DNA from: Psychrosphaera saromensis
Lineage (GTDB): Bacteria; Pseudomonadota; Gammaproteobacteria; Enterobacterales; Alteromonadaceae
Reading direction: 5' to 3'
Length of the DNA: 64,000 bases
Assembly (NCBI RefSeq): GCF_002954545.1
Contig: NZ_MSCH01000003.1
Location: 930,001-994,000 of the forward strand
The notes below the pieces were generated by a model. It searched no databases. It saw only the letters and a list, made by a program, of their open reading frames with translations, and was not told where the DNA came from. Shown here piece by piece: positions 59,520-64,000 of the stretch (its first letter is position 1; each line of letters starts with the position of its first letter). The position numbers were made by a program, and so were the translations under genes.

Positions 59520-62339
59520 CTAATGTGCTTGATCCCAATTATCACCCGTGCCTGAGTCAGCAATTAAAGGTACTTTTAATGATGCGGCACTTTCCATTAA
59601 ATCGGTAAGTATTGGCAAGTATTCATCAACAAGGTTTTCATCTATCTCGAAAACCAATTCATCGTGTACTTGCATTACTATTTTCACACCTTGTATATCA
59701 TTTGAGGTGAGCCATTGGTAAACATTGATCATCGCCATTTTGATAATGTCAGCTGCGGTACCTTGCATTGGTGCATTGATTGCGGCACGTTCAGCGGCTT
59801 TTCTACGAGGCACATTACGTGCAGTAATGTCAGGTAAGTAAAGGCGTCTGCCAAACAAGGTCTCAACGTAACCTTGTTTCTCTGCATTGACTCTTGTCGT
59901 TTCCATATAAGTGAGAACACCAGGGAAACGTTCAAAGTATTTATCTATATATGACTGTGCTTCGCCACGTTTAATATCTAGCTGTCTGGCTAAACCAAAT
60001 GCGGACATACCATAGATTAATCCAAAGTTAACCGCTTTAGCTGCACGTCTTTGTTCTTTTGTTACTTCTTCAAAAGGTGTTGAGAATACTTCAGAGGCCG
60101 TTTTTTTATGGATATCTAAGTTATTTGCAAAGGCAGTTAATAGCCCTTTATCATCACTTAAATGTGCCATGATGCGTAATTCGATTTGTGAATAATCGAT
60201 GGCAACTATTTTGGTACCTTGTGGTGCAACAAACGCTTCTCTTATTCTTCTACCATTTGCATTTCTGATTGGAATGTTTTGTAAGTTTGGATCGGTAGAG
60301 CTCAATCTTCCTGTTGCAGCAATTGCTTGATGATAAGAGGTATGAACTCTTCCCGTTGCCGGTTTGATCATTAACGGTAATTTATCTGTGTAGGTCGATT
60401 TAAGTTTACTTAACCCTCTAAACTCCATAATAACTTTTGGTAAGTCGTAATCATGAGAAAGTTCTAGTAATACTTCTTCCGCTGTCGATGGCGCACCTTT
60501 TGGGGTTTTCTTTACAATAGGTAATTCTAATTTCTCAAATAGAATAACTTGAAGTTGTTTTGGTGAGGCTAAATTAAACTCCTCGCCAGCAATTTCATGA
60601 GCTTTTAACTCAAGCTCTTGTAATTTTATCGAGAACTCGCTGCTCAGTGCATGCATCTGATCAGCGTCTATTAATACACCGTTATGCTCAATGTGAGATA
60701 AAATAGGCATTAAAGGTAGTTCAATGTTCTTCATTAACTCATTTAATGGCGCAATATTTTGTAATTTCTCATCAAAGTATTTATATAAACGCAATGTGAT
60801 GTCGGCATCTTCTGCAGCATAAGGTGCAGCTGTTTCGATACTAATTTGATTAAAGGTTATTTGCTTAGCACCTTTACCTGCAACATCTTCAAATGAAATA
60901 CAATTATGACCAAGGTATTTTAACGCCAGAGCATCCATATTATGTTTTGTTGCTGTGCTGTTAAATACATACGACTGCAACATAGTGTCGCCAACTACAC
61001 CTTTAATGGTTAGGTTATATTTAGCTAACACATTTATGTCGTACTTTAGGTTTTGGCCGACTTTGGAAATGTTCTTATCTTCTAATAAGGCTTTTAAACT
61101 TGGTGTTATTTGCTCCAATGAAATTTGTTCCGGGGCATCTTCGTAATCATGCGCAAGGGGAACATATATCGCTTTAATGTCGTCATTCAATTCGTAAGCA
61201 ATAGAAAAACCAACTAGCTCGGCATCCATGTAATCGATTGATGTGGTTTCGGTATCAAATGCAATTAGTTTTGCATTGTTGATCTCAGCTAAGATTGATT
61301 GCCATTGTTCAAGAGTGAAAATGGTTTGATACAAGTCTTTGTTAATTGATACTGCATCTATACTGCTATCTTCATCTTGATCATCAATTGATGTATTAGC
61401 AGGCTTTGTTGTTGAACCAACAAGTGGCGGCTCTGAATTACTATTGCCGGCAAGTACTTCTGCCAACCAACGTTTAAACTCACACTCTTTATATAGCTCG
61501 GCTAGTTTTTCTTTATCTGGAGACTGAATGAACATCTTATCTGATGTTATGCCATGGTCTACATCAAGCTTTATGGTTGCTAGCTGATAAGAAAGCTTAA
61601 GTTGATCTTGGTTATCAACCAATTTTGCTTTCATGGTTTTTGAACCACGGAATCCTAAACCTGCAACGTCATCAAGATTTTGATAAATATTATCGATGCT
61701 GCCTAAACCTTGAATAAGTCCAACCGCTGTTTTTTCACCAACACCTGGAACGCCAGGAATATTGTCCGACTTATCGCCCATTAATGCTAGGTAATCAATG
61801 ATTTGTTCTGGTTTTACACCAAATTTAGTCTCAACACCTTCTGGATTCAAAATAGTATTGGTCATGGTATTAATAAGCGTAACGTGTTCATTAACAAGCT
61901 GCGCCATGTCTTTATCGCCAGTACTTATTAATACTTTATTACCTAATTTGGATTGTTGATCTGCAATTGTCCCTATTACGTCATCGGCTTCTACACCTTC
62001 AATAGCGGTAATAGGCAATCCCATTGCTTCAATAATTTTATGCAAAGGTGCAATTTGAGTTCTTAGGTCATCCGGCATAGGAGGGCGGTTGGCTTTATAT
62101 TCAGAATACATTTCATTTCTAAATGTTGGGCCTTTGGCATCAAAGATAACAATCATCTGTTCAGGCGAGTATTGACGCACTAAACTTTTCAGCATGTTGA
62201 TCACGCCATAAATAGCACCAGTGGCTTCACCGCGAGAATTAGTTAGATGTGGTGGTGAATGATATGCACGAAATAAGTACGAAGATCCATCAACTAAAAT
62301 TAAAGGCGAACTCGGGTCTGAAATACGATCATTAGACAT
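59520..62339 (-). CDS. polA: DNA polymerase I
   Basis: This 939-residue enzyme has all three domains: 5'-nuclease (SPLILVDGSSYLFRAYHSPP; GDKSDNIPGVPGVGEKTA), 3'-5' exonuclease with intact catalytic acids (IAFDTETTS; DADITLRLY), so proofreading is expected, and polymerase (DYSQIELRIMAHLSDD; RRAAKAVNFGLIYGMSAFGL; VMQVHDELVFE). It fills gaps and removes RNA primers. Length is typical. DnaA-box-like sequences lie upstream at 62439-62467. Confidence 0.98.
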   Translation of the reverse strand: MSNDRISDPSSPLILVDGSSYLFRAYHSPPHLTNSRGEATGAIYGVINMLKSLVRQYSPEQMIVIFDAKGPTFRNEMYSEYKANRPPMPDDLRTQIAPLHKIIEAMGLPITAIEGVEADDVIGTIADQQSKLGNKVLISTGDKDMAQLVNEHVTLINTMTNTILNPEGVETKFGVKPEQIIDYLALMGDKSDNIPGVPGVGEKTAVGLIQGLGSIDNIYQNLDDVAGLGFRGSKTMKAKLVDNQDQLKLSYQLATIKLDVDHGITSDKMFIQSPDKEKLAELYKECEFKRWLAEVLAGNSNSEPPLVGSTTKPANTSIDDQDEDSSIDAVSINKDLYQTIFTLEQWQSILAEINNAKLIAFDTETTSIDYMDAELVGFSIAYELNDDIKAIYVPLAHDYEDAPEQISLEQITPSLKALLEDKNISKVGQNLKYDINVLAKYNLTIKGVVGDTMLQSYVFNSTATKHNMDALALKYLGHNCISFEDVAGKGAKQITFNQISIETAAPYAAEDADITLRLYKYFDEKLQNIAPLNELMKNIELPLMPILSHIEHNGVLIDADQMHALSSEFSIKLQELELKAHEIAGEEFNLASPKQLQVILFEKLELPIVKKTPKGAPSTAEEVLLELSHDYDLPKVIMEFRGLSKLKSTYTDKLPLMIKPATGRVHTSYHQAIAATGRLSSTDPNLQNIPIRNANGRRIREAFVAPQGTKIVAIDYSQIELRIMAHLSDDKGLLTAFANNLDIHKKTASEVFSTPFEEVTKEQRRAAKAVNFGLIYGMSAFGLARQLDIKRGEAQSYIDKYFERFPGVLTYMETTRVNAEKQGYVETLFGRRLYLPDITARNVPRRKAAERAAINAPMQGTAADIIKMAMINVYQWLTSNDIQGVKIVMQVHDELVFEIDENLVDEYLPILTDLMESAASLKVPLIADSGTGDNWDQAH

Positions 62340-62997
62340 GTGGATTATTTCCAGATTACTTTGAATAAATTAGTGTGTAAGAATGACATAAAATGTCGAA
62401 AGCCGCTATAGGCATAGCGTTCAATAGGAGATTAAATTTGTGTATAACATTTTAAACTTGTGGATAAGTACGTGAATAACACTTTATTCAGCTAAGCAAA
62501 AATTTAAATTTTAAATGAGGTTATTTGTTTAGGTTAAGTAGCAGTAGCAACTCCAATTTCTTATTATTATAGTGTTTCATCTACCAATCTCTAAAGGGCT
62601 GGTTTTTTGTTCTGTTTCGAAAAACAGGAGGAGTAATTTACACATAAAATCGAATTGGATCTAGGACTTTTTAATATTTTTTACACTTAATGTACTTTTA
62701 TTAATATCGTCTATCCTAGGTATAGAAGTTTAGAGGCAGTTAGCCTTAATAACCTACTTATAATAGGGGCATAGGTTGTATTTAGTGAGGTTTAAGGTTT
62801 AACAATAGTTATTTGGTCAAGCAATTGAATAACAAAGTTGGGATAATAAATAACCTCTAGTAATAAAAAACTAAATAAATATAGGCATTTACTTGATTTG
62901 ATAGTGCTTATAAATCCATAATATCGTTATGGATGTAAAATCGATAGAATTTATAAGATACAATGTCTGTGTATCTTAAAAAATAGGTGAGCTCAGA
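62340..62997. promoter_or_regulatory. Divergent promoter region of polA and cytochrome c5, with two DnaA boxes
   Basis: No gene is seen in about 660 bases. On the plus strand TGTGTATAA (62439-62447) and TGTGGATAA (62459-62467) match the DnaA-box consensus TTATNCACA in reverse, exactly 20 bases apart. They lie 100-130 bases upstream of polA. The rest has AT-rich sequence and no clear promoter. Confidence 0.6.
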
Positions 62998-63390
62998 ATG
63001 AGAAAAATACTTGTAACACTTTTAACTGTACTGTCTATAGCTTCAGTTCAAGCAACTGAACCTACAAAAAGCGCTGTAGAGCAAAGAATTCAACCGGTTG
63101 GAGATGTTTATCTTGCTGGAGCTGAGCCTGAAAAGCCTGCAGAACCTGCTGGACCTAAGTCTGGTGAGCAAGTTTATCAACAAGCTTGTTTTGCTTGTCA
63201 TGGAACTGGAGCATTGGGTGCACCTAAAAACGGTGATGCAGCAGCATGGGCTCCAAGAATGGCACAAGGTATAGATGTATTATTAAAACATGCAATCAAT
63301 GGTTTTAATGCGATGCCTCCAAAAGGAACATGCATGGCGTGTTCAAGTGATGAAATTAAAGCTGCAATTGATTTTATGACTAAAAGCTAG
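62998..63390 (+). CDS. Monoheme cytochrome c5
   Basis: This 130-residue protein has a signal peptide (MRKILVTLLTVLSIASVQA), an Ala/Glu/Pro linker (about 42-55) and one heme motif CFACH (C64-H68) followed by FNAMPPKG with the methionine ligand and GTCMACSSDEIKAAIDFM with two extra Cys, the disulfide hallmark of cytochrome c5. It carries electrons in the periplasm. It is divergent from polA and convergent with rep. Confidence 0.93.
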   Translation: MRKILVTLLTVLSIASVQATEPTKSAVEQRIQPVGDVYLAGAEPEKPAEPAGPKSGEQVYQQACFACHGTGALGAPKNGDAAAWAPRMAQGIDVLLKHAINGFNAMPPKGTCMACSSDEIKAAIDFMTKS

Positions 63391-63427
63391 TTTTTAAATT
63401 ATTACTGGATGTAATTACATCTAGCAT

Positions 63428-63458
63428 AAAAAAAGCCAATCTGATGATTGGCTTTTTT
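63428..63458. terminator. Bidirectional terminator between cytochrome c5 and rep
   Basis: The stem AAAAAGCCAATC/GATTGGCTTTTT encloses TGAT and is flanked by A and T runs. It serves both convergent genes. Confidence 0.93.
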
Positions 63459-63478
63459 GTGTTTGCGGTTTGATATAT

Positions 63479-64000
63479 TTATTTTTGTAACATAGATCGC
63501 AAATTAGCTATGTTGGCTTTATTTTTTTGCTGACGTTGTTCTTGTGGTACAACTTGCCCTGTTTTTTCCCAGCGAAGATCTTTCTGATCAAGCTCCTCAA
63601 TAAACCTTGATGGTTCACTTATAACAGTCTCACCATATTGACGACGCTCCTTGGTGTAAGTTAACACCAACTCTTTTTGTGCTCTAGTGATCCCAACGTA
63701 GGCTAAACGTCTTTCTTCTTCAATGTTGTCTTCGTCAATACTAGACTGATGAGGTAGGAATCCTTCTTCCATACCCACCATAAAGACGTATGGGAACTCT
63801 AAACCTTTCGACGCGTGCATTGTCATTAACTGAACTTGATTATTACTCTCGTCTTCATCTTCGTTTCTTTCCATCATGTCGCGTAGAGCTAATTTATTTA
63901 CAGTTTCGAGTAATGTTAATGGTTCATGCTCACTGTCGCCTTGTAACATTTGAGTTACCCACTTATATAACTCACTGACATTTTTCATTCTCATTTCTGC
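63479..64000 (-). CDS. rep: ATP-dependent DNA helicase Rep (C-terminal part, cut by window edge)
   Basis: The last 173 codons of a UvrD/Rep-type helicase are present and run off the right edge. Visible motifs are [32 protein letters not shown] (motif V) and [21 protein letters not shown] (motif VI), and the end [30 protein letters not shown] matches E. coli Rep ([30 protein letters not shown]) rather than UvrD. Rep is a 3'-5' helicase that clears proteins ahead of replication forks. Confidence 0.92.
   Translation of the reverse strand, partial: AEMRMKNVSELYKWVTQMLQGDSEHEPLTLLETVNKLALRDMMERNEDEDESNNQVQLMTMHASKGLEFPYVFMVGMEEGFLPHQSSIDEDNIEEERRLAYVGITRAQKELVLTYTKERRQYGETVISEPSRFIEELDQKDLRWEKTGQVVPQEQRQQKNKANIANLRSMLQK

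Overview
The window looks like chromosome of a marine gammaproteobacterium of the Alteromonadales, most likely Colwelliaceae (Colwellia/Thalassotalea-like). This is inferred from low GC, dense TonB/porin content, two housekeeping blocks with E. coli-like gene order (groSL–fxsA–cutA–dsbD and yihI–engB–polA–cytochrome c5–rep), and the family mix. I see no tRNA, rRNA, CRISPR, IS element or prophage.

Layout. 1-294 holds the N-terminus of nhaA. 604-5655 is a tandem triplication of a two-gene cassette: an outer-membrane porin followed 10 nt later by a half-size secreted PstS-like phosphate-binding-fold protein. 5764-12340 holds a phosphoribosyltransferase, an Atm1/HMT-type ABC exporter, a MipA-family barrel, a MOSC protein and a HAD phosphatase (hxpB-like). 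A double-receiver hybrid histidine kinase (12377-14977) faces a GH25 muramidase plus membrane-protein pair (15210-16879).

17061-27760 is one tight minus-strand gene string: TonB receptor, VTT–flavin disulfide reductase fusion, DUF547 protein, YnjB/C/D-type ABC importer, YnjF-type CDP-alcohol phosphotransferase and a fatty-acid-hydroxylase/sterol-desaturase protein. It reads as one uptake-plus-processing system of unknown substrate. 28626-32275 is an ergothioneine pathway (egtB, egtD) with a BCCT betaine transporter 9 nt downstream of egtD. 32375-40573 is an accessory stretch: NmrA-type reductase, SnoaL protein, LysR regulator with a divergent OM barrel and secreted ABM protein, nitroreductase, a leaderless glycine-betaine-binding-like protein coupled to a redoxin, a royal-jelly-family protein and a decayed ABM gene. 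40574-43983 is a scarred region with a groEL 3'-tail relic, one copy of a 96-bp repeat, a siderophore-interacting flavoprotein cluster and a decayed marR gene.

44003-53728 is core: groEL/groES with a heat-shock-type promoter, fxsA, cutA, dsbD, aroQ, accB, accC. An unknown surface protein (46181-48046) and a 24-unit 8-bp minisatellite are inserted between groES and fxsA. 53838-64000 is also core: DUF1285, a yihG-like acyltransferase, DUF2489, yihI, cytochrome c4, engB, polA, cytochrome c5 and the 3' end of rep. Two intergenic stretches there carry minus-strand terminators with no gene ahead of them, so they are small-RNA candidates. One is in the engB–polA gap, the locus of Spot 42 in E. coli, although I find no Spot 42 sequence.

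Best candidates for new biology: the TonB–reductase–DUF547–Ynj gene string, the egtBD–BCCT set, and the triplicated porin/PstS-like cassette. All calls come from reading the sequence and family knowledge; no database search was run.
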